From Clostridiaceae bacterium (GTDB lineage Bacteria; Bacillota; Clostridia; Lutisporales; Lutisporaceae), in assembly GCA_028697435.1 (NCBI GenBank), contig JAQVFD010000118.1, positions 1 to 6,857 on the forward strand: 6,857 nucleotides of DNA, written 5' to 3'. Below the pieces are notes generated by a model. The model ran no database searches, was not told the origin of the DNA, and was given only the letters and a program-made list of their open reading frames with translations. A program made the position numbers and the translations under genes. Below are positions 1 to 6,157 of this stretch, in pieces (positions within the stretch are counted from its first letter, which is position 1; each line of letters begins with the position of its first letter).

Positions 1-240
1 CCGATAATCCTTGTGGGTTCTTAACCCTTCAAGCCAGCCGGTACCGTCATAAAGTACCGAGTATTTATCTGTTCCTATGACTTTGCCGGTATCAGTATCG
101 ACGGCTCCCAAAAACAATCCCTTATCATCCACCCACTTGTGAAAAATTTCGGGGAGATAATCGGTTCCACCCCAGATATACTTACAAATATCTACTATAT
201 CATCATAGTCCTCATGAGTAAGCTTTCGATATTCAATCAT
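1..240 (-). CDS. GNAT-family N-acetyltransferase, N-terminal part (truncated by window edge)
   Basis: The start codon is ATG at 240-238, and 80 codons are open to the left edge. A GAGG ribosome binding site lies 7 nt upstream of the ATG. The protein begins MIEYRKLTHEDYDDIVDI, the usual first strand and helix of a GNAT fold. It goes on through a WGG-DYLP segment and a GLFLGAVD strand with a following T-G-K turn, and reaches G-W-L-E-G-L-R-T-H-K-D-Y-R. That last segment is the typical strand just before the acetyl-CoA pyrophosphate-binding loop (motif A, R/Q-x-x-G-x-G/A), which itself falls outside the window. GNAT enzymes move an acetyl group from acetyl-CoA to an amine, and the substrate cannot be told from this part. 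The gene is divergent from the TelA gene and shares the 325-bp intergenic region with it. Family assignment is fairly sure; the specific function is unknown. Confidence 0.8.
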   Translation of the reverse strand, partial: MIEYRKLTHEDYDDIVDICKYIWGGTDYLPEIFHKWVDDKGLFLGAVDTDTGKVIGTDKYSVLYDGTGWLEGLRTHKDYR

Positions 241-301
241 ATAACAACCTCTTTTGCTTATATTTGATATTTTCCGGTAAGACAAATCGGTAATATATAT
301 A

Positions 302-307
302 ATTATA
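302..307 (-). promoter_or_regulatory. Candidate -10 box for the acetyltransferase gene
   Basis: A perfect TATAAT is present on the minus strand, about 62 nt upstream of the acetyltransferase ATG. The sequence where a -35 box would sit (around 324-331, reading roughly TCAAAA or CTCAAA) is poor. The whole 290-325 stretch is A/T-rich and would give such hexamers by chance. The site lies just upstream of the forward promoter at 326-354, so the two would be divergent and closely spaced. Confidence 0.3.
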
Positions 308-325
308 CTATATACTTATATATTT

Positions 326-354
326 TTGAGGAAAAAATGGTAAAATGATATTAT
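326..354 (+). promoter_or_regulatory. Candidate sigma-A-type promoter for the TelA/peptidase unit
   Basis: TTGAGG at 326-331 and TATTAT at 349-354 are separated by exactly 17 bp, matching the vegetative consensus at 4 of 6 and 5 of 6 positions. Transcription would start near 361. That is the first base or so of the long inverted repeat at 360-444, so the transcript would carry about 205 nt of leader before the TelA start codon. This is a prediction from hexamers and spacing only. A weaker alternative exists at 480-509. Confidence 0.5.
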
Positions 355-359
355 GCTAT

Positions 360-444
360 ATATGTTGCGGAAAAGATTTATCACTACAAAAGTAGTAGAA
401 GCGTCTACTTTTGTAGTATTAACAATGTACCTTTCGCAACATAT
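360..444 (+). repeat. Nested inverted repeat, predicted long stem-loop at the 5' end of the leader
   Basis: The outer arms ATATGTTGCG (360-369) and CGCAACATAT (435-444) are perfect 10-bp complements. Inside them, ACTACAAAAGTAG (383-395) and CTACTTTTGTAGT (405-417) are perfect 13-bp complements around a 9-nt loop. The two stems are separated by internal loops of 13 nt (370-382) and 17 nt (418-434), where A371-A373 could pair with T432-T434 to extend the outer stem. No run of T follows, so it is not a rho-independent terminator. It could act as an RNA leader structure or as a protein-binding DNA operator. I recognise no known riboswitch family in it. Confidence 0.75.
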
Positions 445-456
445 GAATCAAGGAAA

Positions 457-504
457 ATGTTTTGCACATTACGAATTTATTGTAAAAGGTTTAGTGCAAA
501 ACAT
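457..504 (+). repeat. Second inverted repeat of the leader region
   Basis: ATGTTTTGCAC (457-467) and GTGCAAAACAT (494-504) are perfect 11-bp complements around a 26-nt loop. The arms resemble the outer arms of the preceding repeat: GCAACATAT at 436-444 and GCAAAACATAT at 496-506 differ only by two extra A. The element overlaps the -35 and touches the -10 of the alternative promoter at 480-509. It has no terminal T run, so it is not a terminator. Confidence 0.7.
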
Positions 505-509
505 ATAGT
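480..509 (+). promoter_or_regulatory. Alternative, weaker promoter for the TelA gene
   Basis: TTGTAA (480-485) and TATAGT (504-509) are separated by 18 bp. Use of this promoter would give a short leader of about 50 nt instead of about 205 nt. It sits within and beside the inverted repeat at 457-504, a layout typical of repressor-controlled promoters. The hexamers are only moderate matches in AT-rich DNA. Confidence 0.3.
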
Positions 510-565
510 TTGCAATCAATAATTAATTATTTACGTATATATTATTGAACGGAGGAGGAGTGATT

Positions 566-1651
566 ATGGAAACAGATAAATATAAAGCAGCAGAAACCAA
601 TTTGGAGGTGGTTGACCTTTCCAAGCTTACCGAGGAGCAGAAACAGAGACTGGAAGAAATAATGAACACCATCAATTTGGAAGATTCTCAGTTCATACTT
701 CAGTATGGGGTGGGGGCTCAAAGCCAGATAGCGGGTTTTGCGGATAATGTAGTAAGCGAAGTAAGATCAAAGGACAGCGGTTATGTGGGAGATATACTCA
801 CCGATCTTATGCTTAAGGTTAAGGAGTTGGATGTAGACGGCGTAAGCTCAGGCAAAGGTTTTATGTCCAAGTTCCCGATATTCGGGTCGTTAGTTAACAA
901 CACCCAAAAGTTTGCGGCAAGATATCAGAAGCTCAGCACTGAGATAGAAAAAATCGTAGATGAGCTGGACAAATCCAAGATGCAGCTTTTAAAGGATATT
1001 ACTTTGCTGGATTATTTGTTTGATAAAAATCTGGAATACCTGGGTAATCTAAATTATTACATAATGGCCGGAACTTTGAAGCTTAAGGAGATTAACGAAA
1101 AAGTAATCCCGGAAATGCAAGCCAAGGTCAAAGAAACCAATGACTCCATAGATGCACAGAAACTAAATGACCTTATACAGATGGCAAACAGATTTGAGAA
1201 GAAAATACATGACCTGAAGCTTAGCAGGATGGTCTCTTTGCAGACAGCACCCCAGATAAGGCTGATACAGAACAATAACCAGGTACTGGTAGAAAAAATA
1301 CAGAGCTCCATATTGAATACAATACCTTTGTGGAAAAATCAGATTGTCATTGCAATAAGCCTGGTAAAACAGAAAAACGCCTTGGCAGTGCAGAAGGAAG
1401 TTACCGATACTACCAATACACTGCTTCTGAAGAATGCAGAAATGCTGAAGACCGGTTCAACTGACCTGGCAAGAGAGACTGAGCGGGGAGTTGTGGATAT
1501 AGAGACTCTGAAAAAGGTAAATGAAAACCTTATTGCCACAATTGACGAGACTCTGAACATACAGAAGGAAGGACGAATCAAGAGGCAGCAGGCTGAGGAA
1601 GAGCTTGTGGCTATAGAGAAAGAGCTTAAACAAAAATTAATAGGAAACTAA
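566..1651 (+). CDS. TelA-family protein (toxic anion resistance; YaaN/YceH-like)
   Basis: This is a 361-residue cytoplasmic protein with no signal peptide or membrane segment, mostly charged alpha-helix. It matches the TelA/KlaA family (Pfam TelA), whose plasmid members are linked to tellurite resistance and whose Bacillus relatives are YaaN and YceH. The biochemical activity of the family is not established. Visible family marks are the Y-G-V-G-A-Q-S-Q-I segment (residues 47-55), F-G-S-L-V (106-110), L-D-K-S-K-M-Q-L-L-K-D (134-144), the tract around A-P-Q-I-R-L-I-Q (228-235), N-T-I-P-L-W-K (251-257) and the helical C-terminus. Length is normal for the family. The start is ATG 566, placed 7 nt after AGGAGG (553-558). 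A TTG at 545 is in frame but would put the ribosome binding site inside the coding region. The peptidase gene follows 31 nt downstream without a terminator, so the two are probably co-transcribed. The XpaC-type partner often found next to TelA genes is not seen here. Confidence 0.92.
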   Translation: METDKYKAAETNLEVVDLSKLTEEQKQRLEEIMNTINLEDSQFILQYGVGAQSQIAGFADNVVSEVRSKDSGYVGDILTDLMLKVKELDVDGVSSGKGFMSKFPIFGSLVNNTQKFAARYQKLSTEIEKIVDELDKSKMQLLKDITLLDYLFDKNLEYLGNLNYYIMAGTLKLKEINEKVIPEMQAKVKETNDSIDAQKLNDLIQMANRFEKKIHDLKLSRMVSLQTAPQIRLIQNNNQVLVEKIQSSILNTIPLWKNQIVIAISLVKQKNALAVQKEVTDTTNTLLLKNAEMLKTGSTDLARETERGVVDIETLKKVNENLIATIDETLNIQKEGRIKRQQAEEELVAIEKELKQKLIGN

Positions 1652-1682
1652 TCTACATTATGAAATGAGTGGAGGTTATCAC

Positions 1683-3452
1683 ATGAACCAAAGATGGAGT
1701 CTGGATGAACTGTATAAATCTTTTGATTCCAAAGAGTTCAAAAAGGATTATGAAAAGTGTATCAAGGACATCGAAGAAATAAAGGAGTGGGCTGATAGTA
1801 ACTTTAAGGATTCGTCAGATGCAGCTCATAAGATGAGAAGATATATAAAGTCCATCAATGAGTTTTATCTGCTATATACCAGGCTTTACAGCTATGCACA
1901 GCTTACCATGAGTGTGGAAGCAAGGAATGAAAAAGCACTGAAGGTAATTGACTGTCTGGAGGAAAAAGCTACGGAGCTTACAAAACCGGAAGTCAACTTC
2001 CAGAAATGGCTTGGAGGCATAAGCAATATCAATGAAATCATTGCATCCGACAGTTACTTGAAGAAGTTCGAATATTTCTTCAGGGAAAACCTTGAAAAGA
2101 GTAAATATCTGCTAAGCGACAAAGAAGAAGTGCTGATATCAAAAATGAAGACCACAGGCTCGGCTGCATGGGAAAAGCTTCAGGAACTGTTAACTTCCAC
2201 ACTTCTTGTAGATATAACAATAGAAGGAGAGGAAAAGAAGCTTCCGTTGCCTGTAGTCAGAAATATGGCATACAATAAGGACGCCGGACTGCGAAGGAAA
2301 GCTTATGAAGCGGAACTAAAGGCCTACCTCAAGGTTGATGAATCAGTGGCAGCCAGTTTGAACGGCATAAAAGGAGAAGTAATTACCGTATCAAGGATGA
2401 AGGGTTATAAATCCCCATTGGAAAAGACCATTTTGGATTCCAGGATGGATATAGAAACCTTGTACGCAATGCTTACAGCAATGCGGGAAAGTCTCCCGGA
2501 CTTCCACAGATATTTCAGAAAAAAAGCAGAGCTTATGGGTTATAAGAATGGGCTGCCTTTCTATGAGCTGTTTGCACCCATGGGAAGTCTGGATATGCAA
2601 TTCAGCTACAAGGAAGCCAGAGATTATATAGTAGCAAACTTCAGAACCTTCAGTGATGCCTTGGGGGACTATGCTGCCCATGCCTTCGATAACCGCTGGA
2701 TAGATGCAGAGCCGAGAGAGGGCAAACGGGGTGGTGCTTTTTGCGAAAACCTTCATACAATAGGGGAGAGCAGAATACTTTCAAACTTTGACGGAAGTTT
2801 CAGCAATATGACCACTTTGGCTCACGAGTTGGGTCATGGATATCATGGGGCATGTTTAATGAAAGAGGAATATCTTAACTCGGATTATCCGATGCCGATA
2901 GCAGAGACCGCCTCAATATTCTGTGAGACTATAGTCAAGGAGGCTGCATTGAAGAGCGCTAATGAAGAAGAGACTTTCTCCATGCTGGAAAACGACATAG
3001 CAGATTCAGCTCAGGTTATTGTGGATATATTCAGCCGGTTTATTTTTGAGAGTGAAGTATTTAAAAGAAGAGAATCCGGCTCATTATCGGTAAATGAACT
3101 GAAGGAGATAATGCTTTCCGCACAGAAAGAGGCATACGGCGACGGACTTGATCCGGAATTTTTGCATCCTTACATGTGGCTTTGCAAACCTCATTATTAC
3201 AGTGCCGACTATAACTTCTACAACTTTCCCTATGCTTTCGGACTGCTTTTTGCCAAGGGCTTGTATGCCGAGTACCTGAAAAGAGGAAAGGAATTTGTAC
3301 AGGAGTATGACAGAATGTTGTCTGTGACAGGCAAGATGAATATTGCAGATGTAGCAAAGGTTATGAATGTTGAGGTCCATGATCCGGATTTCTGGAGAAG
3401 CTCTCTGGAGCTTATCAGGAAGGAGATTGACAGGTTTATAAAGCTTGGATAA
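1683..3452 (+). CDS. pepF: M3-family oligoendopeptidase (PepF-like zinc metallopeptidase)
   Basis: This 589-residue protein has no signal peptide, so it should act in the cytoplasm, where M3 enzymes cut short peptides in peptide turnover. The zinc site is intact. The H-E-L-G-H motif is at residues 381-385 (His381, Glu382, His385), and the third ligand is Glu408 in I-A-E-T-A-S, at the expected distance. Before it lies G-G-A-F-C, and after it H-P-Y-M-W, K-P-H504-Y505-Y506 and F-Y-N-F-P-Y-A-F-G, the conserved C-terminal His/Tyr substrate-binding region of the M3B (PepF/oligoendopeptidase F) group. The length is normal for the family. The start is ATG 1683, 6 nt after GGAGGT (1671-1676). The in-frame ATG at 1665 lies upstream of that site and is unlikely. 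The gene ends just before a strong terminator and is the last gene of the TelA unit. The symbol follows the family; exact orthology to Lactococcus PepF is not shown. Confidence 0.93.
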   Translation: MNQRWSLDELYKSFDSKEFKKDYEKCIKDIEEIKEWADSNFKDSSDAAHKMRRYIKSINEFYLLYTRLYSYAQLTMSVEARNEKALKVIDCLEEKATELTKPEVNFQKWLGGISNINEIIASDSYLKKFEYFFRENLEKSKYLLSDKEEVLISKMKTTGSAAWEKLQELLTSTLLVDITIEGEEKKLPLPVVRNMAYNKDAGLRRKAYEAELKAYLKVDESVAASLNGIKGEVITVSRMKGYKSPLEKTILDSRMDIETLYAMLTAMRESLPDFHRYFRKKAELMGYKNGLPFYELFAPMGSLDMQFSYKEARDYIVANFRTFSDALGDYAAHAFDNRWIDAEPREGKRGGAFCENLHTIGESRILSNFDGSFSNMTTLAHELGHGYHGACLMKEEYLNSDYPMPIAETASIFCETIVKEAALKSANEEETFSMLENDIADSAQVIVDIFSRFIFESEVFKRRESGSLSVNELKEIMLSAQKEAYGDGLDPEFLHPYMWLCKPHYYSADYNFYNFPYAFGLLFAKGLYAEYLKRGKEFVQEYDRMLSVTGKMNIADVAKVMNVEVHDPDFWRSSLELIRKEIDRFIKLG

Positions 3453-3464
3453 TCAAGGAATGCT

Positions 3465-3502
3465 AAAGCCGTATAGAATCAATGATTTTATACGGCTTTT
3501 TT
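3465..3502 (+). terminator. Rho-independent terminator between convergent genes
   Basis: AAAGCCGTATA (3465-3475) pairs perfectly with TATACGGCTTT (3489-3499). A G-U pair and three A-T pairs extend the stem to 15 bp around a 5-nt loop (3480-3484). The right arm runs into TTTTTT (3497-3502), as expected for termination on the plus strand after the peptidase gene. On the minus strand the hairpin lies 9 nt past the stop of the SLH protein gene but is followed only by TTT. It may therefore also serve that gene, less strongly. Confidence 0.9.
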
Positions 3503-3510
3503 ACCAAGCT

Positions 3511-5466
3511 CTATCTGCTCATATATTGTTCAAAGGTTCGTTTCAGCAATACTATGGCTTGCTCCCGGGTAATATCGGCAAGGGGTGCAATCTCAGTTTC
3601 GCTGATGCCCTTCATGATATTGTTTTTATAACAAAATTTCACGGAATCCATAGCCCAGGGGGCTATCTTGTTTTTATCGGCAAAAGGGAAAACGGAAGCT
3701 GTACTTCTGTCAACTTCAGGTATTGCAGCATCAAGAGCCCGCATTATCATTACACATATTTCCTGTCGTGTGATTTTGTTATGTGGTGCAAACTGACCAT
3801 TTCCAATTCCCATAACGATTTGCAGCTTATATGCTTTTAAGATCTCAGGATCATCAGTGTCGTTAAAAGGATCATCTCCGGCTAAAGCGATTGCTCCGCT
3901 AAGCTGCTCATATAGTTTTACTGCTATTTTGCAGAATTCTTCTCTGGTAATTTGGTTTTTATAGTTGTTCATTATTCCCGGGTAGGTAAGGTCGTGATCA
4001 AAAGCTTTTTCAAGCTCCGATGCTGCCCATTGGCTTTGTGTGCCGTCGAAAATGCCTGTGTCTGCTGAATCTTCTGAATCCCTTGATGTTCCTCCTGAGT
4101 CGCCTGATGTCCCCCCTGAATTTTCGTGGTAATCTTCAACCGGTGTTTCAGCGGGAATTTCAGAATCTTCGGGAGAAATATGGGGAGGCGCTTGCATACC
4201 GAGACAGCATTCGTTGGAATAACCGGATACCAATTGGCCGTTTACTGCACACACTCTGTAACAATAGACTGTATCAGGCCGGGCGGTATTGTCGTCATAT
4301 ATAAGAGTATCCGGTCCGGAATAACCCAACAAGGAATAAGTGCCGTCATAAGTTTTTCTTTCAACCCTGTAGGCGGTTTCATAATCAGTATCATTCATCC
4401 ATGTAAGCCTATAGGAGCTGTCTTCTCTTTCTACTCCGTTCAAGCCTGAAGGAGCTTCCGGAATGAAGGTGTTTACGGTAAAAGGCTCTGAGTACTCATA
4501 TTGCATGTCTTTTAAAACTTTAATCCTATACATGTATATTTTGTCTCTGCTTACAGTATTGTCATTATATACTTCGGAATTTGCACTTAAATTGGCAAGA
4601 ATGACATAATCTGCATCCCCTGCCTCCTTTCTTTCAACAGTATATCCGGTTTCTCCGTCAGAATTGTCTCTCCATGACAAGAGTATTTTATTCTGTGTTA
4701 CTGCATTTGCATTAATATCCGTAGGTGCATTCAGCGGCTGTAATACTTCAAAGGGTGTTCTCATAGTTATTTTCTCGGTTTCGCATTTGTTGCCTTCTTC
4801 ATCAAAAACCTCAACACTCATCCAATACAGTACTCCGGGGGTCAGGTCTTCGAATAAGTAAGAAGTGGAATCAGAAGGCGAAGTATATCTATTGAAAATC
4901 ATATCGCCTTGACGGCCTATATTAACATAATACCCGCTTTCAAATCCGGAATTGTCATTCCAAGCTATGGTAATGCTGCGTGATGTGCAATTAATTACTG
5001 AAAGTCCATTGGGGCAGGCCAATACCGGAACATCAACAGTAACTTCGTTGGAATAAGCAGAGGTTGTACCTGTCTTATATGCGTTTACCTTGTAAAAATA
5101 AGTCTTTCCTCTCTCAACTGAATTATCAGCATATCCCATTGTTTCAGACAGATGAGGTCCTGTTGCTGCAATGTTAAGATATGGAGCATCTCCCGCTTCT
5201 CTCCGAAATATTCTGAAGCCTTCTTCATCTATTGAATTGTCTTTCCATATAAGATTTACCCGTGTTTCACCTGCTGCTCCGACAGCCAGATCTGAAGGGG
5301 CAAGAAAAAGTATAGGGACGTCCGGGATATCGGGTATAATCGGCCCGATATCGGCAGCTCCACCGGGGAGGGTCGGAATAGCCGATGCAGAAACCGCTGA
5401 AGAAAAACTTAGTACCAGTGTGATCAATATAATGGGAATTATTCTGTAAAAAATCTTAAGATTCAT
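3511..5466 (-). CDS. Exported cell-surface protein with four FN3-like domains and C-terminal SLH repeats
   Basis: The protein has 651 residues. Residues 1-29 form a Sec signal peptide (Lys4, hydrophobic core to about 22, A-S-A at 27-29 as likely cleavage site). A Pro/Gly-rich spacer (30-55) leads into four fibronectin type III-like domains at roughly 56-146, 150-237, 246-333 and 337-422. Their B-strand Trp residues W74, W169, W265 and W356 are spaced 91-96 residues apart, and W-x-D-N-S recurs in the first three (M-N-D-T in the fourth). A Ser/Gly/Asp/Glu-rich linker (about 424-476) joins three SLH-like repeats (478-524, 533-578, 594-648) with the I-T-R signatures at 506, 565 and 632. SLH repeats bind secondary cell-wall polymer, so the protein should sit on the cell wall with its FN3 array outward. 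No enzymatic domain is seen. The start is ATG 5466 behind AGGAGG (5482-5477). It lies 17 nt after the lipoprotein gene and so is probably translated from the same mRNA. Confidence 0.92.
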   Translation of the reverse strand: MNLKIFYRIIPIILITLVLSFSSAVSASAIPTLPGGAADIGPIIPDIPDVPILFLAPSDLAVGAAGETRVNLIWKDNSIDEEGFRIFRREAGDAPYLNIAATGPHLSETMGYADNSVERGKTYFYKVNAYKTGTTSAYSNEVTVDVPVLACPNGLSVINCTSRSITIAWNDNSGFESGYYVNIGRQGDMIFNRYTSPSDSTSYLFEDLTPGVLYWMSVEVFDEEGNKCETEKITMRTPFEVLQPLNAPTDINANAVTQNKILLSWRDNSDGETGYTVERKEAGDADYVILANLSANSEVYNDNTVSRDKIYMYRIKVLKDMQYEYSEPFTVNTFIPEAPSGLNGVEREDSSYRLTWMNDTDYETAYRVERKTYDGTYSLLGYSGPDTLIYDDNTARPDTVYCYRVCAVNGQLVSGYSNECCLGMQAPPHISPEDSEIPAETPVEDYHENSGGTSGDSGGTSRDSEDSADTGIFDGTQSQWAASELEKAFDHDLTYPGIMNNYKNQITREEFCKIAVKLYEQLSGAIALAGDDPFNDTDDPEILKAYKLQIVMGIGNGQFAPHNKITRQEICVMIMRALDAAIPEVDRSTASVFPFADKNKIAPWAMDSVKFCYKNNIMKGISETEIAPLADITREQAIVLLKRTFEQYMSR

Positions 5467-5483
5467 ATTATCATCTCCTCCTT

Positions 5484-5978
5484 TTATTCACCATAGGTGA
5501 TAAAAATCACATACTTGAAATCGTATGGCAGATTATTGGGCATAATCATAATGCCTCCTGCCTTTTCTCCATCCTGCAGAAACAGATTTGCCGATTCACC
5601 CGAAAGCATGTCTGATGTAATACTATCTGCGTTCAAATTTTTCTTATAGTATTTATAAATTGACTCGACATTATCGTTTGTCACAATTCCTACATTATAT
5701 ACATCGTTGACACACTCAGATACTACTATACTTCCCTTTGGATATACGGGAAGCTTTTCAGCCGGGAATCCCTCAGGCAAATCAAGGTCTTGACCTGCAT
5801 CAGAGGATATTTCCATTTTGCCTTGTTCTGCTTGGATTACCACTTTATCTTTTTCTTCCCGGACATCCACTTTTTCTATCGGTTCAATATCAGTGTTCTG
5901 TTTCTCCTCTGTTTTCACACCTTTGCATCCGACAAGGCAAAGAAGAGCCAACAGTAACAGCAGCGTTTTGACTTTCAT
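5484..5978 (-). CDS. Small putative lipoprotein of unknown function
   Basis: The protein has 164 residues from ATG 5978. MKVKT is followed by an unbroken Leu/Ala core and the lipobox L-V-G-C with Cys18, so it should be processed by signal peptidase II and anchored to the outer face of the membrane. After a charged Lys/Glu-rich stretch (about 19-50) comes a compact domain beginning around L-D-L-P-E-G-F-P and L-P-V-Y-P-K-G, then I-Y-K-Y-Y-K-K-N-L and a C-terminal beta-rich end (Y-V-I-F-I-T-Y-G-E). The pattern of 'LPxGFP..LPxYP' followed by a YYKK helix resembles small clostridial lipoproteins without assigned function; I cannot name a domain. An upstream in-frame GTG (6011) has no ribosome binding site and would give an overlong n-region. 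AGGAGG (5996-5991) lies 12 nt from ATG 5978, which is long. The FN3/SLH gene follows 17 nt downstream. Confidence 0.85.
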   Translation of the reverse strand: MKVKTLLLLLALLCLVGCKGVKTEEKQNTDIEPIEKVDVREEKDKVVIQAEQGKMEISSDAGQDLDLPEGFPAEKLPVYPKGSIVVSECVNDVYNVGIVTNDNVESIYKYYKKNLNADSITSDMLSGESANLFLQDGEKAGGIMIMPNNLPYDFKYVIFITYGE

Positions 5979-6049
5979 TTTCCATTTATACCTCCTCGAA
6001 AAAAATCGCACATGTCAAAGCCGGCACAATATACGCAAATGATTTGTCT

Positions 6050-6064
6050 TTACAGAAAGTGTAA
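6050..6064. repeat. Short inverted repeat at the predicted transcription start of the lipoprotein gene
   Basis: TTACA (6050-6054) and TGTAA (6060-6064) are complementary around 5 nt. They straddle the start point (about 6059) expected from the promoter at 6066-6094. Position and symmetry suit a repressor site, but a 5-bp arm can easily arise by chance. Confidence 0.25.
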
Positions 6065-6065
6065 G

Positions 6066-6094
6066 TTATTACAGCTTTTCACCGCAAGCTGCAA
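6066..6094 (-). promoter_or_regulatory. Candidate promoter of the lipoprotein/SLH-protein unit
   Basis: On the minus strand TTGCAG (6094-6089) and TAATAA (6071-6066) are separated by exactly 17 bp, matching the vegetative consensus at 4 of 6 positions each. The predicted start near 6059 gives a leader of about 80 nt. The spacer is almost filled by an inverted repeat, CAGCTT (6072-6077) and AAGCTG (6086-6091). There is no terminator after the kinase gene, so read-through from the kinase remains possible as well. Confidence 0.45.
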
Positions 6095-6106
6095 AAGTAA
6101 TTGAAT

Positions 6107-6137
6107 TGAATGACCTAAGGATAATAAAATGAATGAC
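6107..6137. repeat. Direct repeat TGAATGAC x2, possible activator site
   Basis: TGAATGAC occurs at 6107-6114 and again at 6130-6137, 23 bp apart, which is about two helical turns. Seen from the lipoprotein gene, the copies (GTCATTCA on the minus strand) are centred near -51 and -74 relative to the predicted start, directly upstream of the -35 box. That is where response regulators usually bind. The repeat is short and lies in AT-rich DNA, so chance is not excluded. Confidence 0.35.
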
Positions 6138-6157
6138 TTTAGTTATATGTGAATTCC

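Noticed and set aside
360..504. CRISPR array, insertion-sequence end or miniature transposon
   Set aside because: There are only two unequal inverted repeats, no regular spacer pattern, no transposase and no flanking target-site duplication that I can see.
360..504. Transcription attenuator (intrinsic terminator) in the TelA leader
   Set aside because: Neither stem-loop is followed by a T run and both stems are A/T-rich, so intrinsic termination is unlikely.
545..565. TTG at 545 as an upstream start of the TelA gene
   Set aside because: It would place the GGAGGAGGAG ribosome binding site inside the coding sequence; ATG 566 has ideal spacing from it.
1665..1682. ATG at 1665 as start of the peptidase
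   Set aside because: The GGAGGT at 1671-1676 lies downstream of it and is well placed for ATG 1683.
3445..3840. Plus-strand open frame of 131 codons between the convergent genes
   Set aside because: It runs through the terminator hairpin and antisense to the SLH repeats, has no ribosome binding site and encodes nothing recognisable; it is a shadow of the minus-strand gene.
4020..4449. Overlapping plus-strand open frames antisense to the FN3 protein
   Set aside because: The opposite strand has four clear FN3 domains in one unbroken frame; these frames have no plausible start signals or domains.
5979..6011. GTG at 6011 as start of the lipoprotein
   Set aside because: No ribosome binding site precedes it; it would add an Arg/Phe-rich stretch ahead of a normal lipoprotein signal peptide, and the AGGAGG would lie inside the gene.
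6072..6091. Terminator of the kinase gene
   Set aside because: The 6-bp CAGCTT/AAGCTG hairpin has no downstream T run on the minus strand and sits within the candidate promoter spacer instead.
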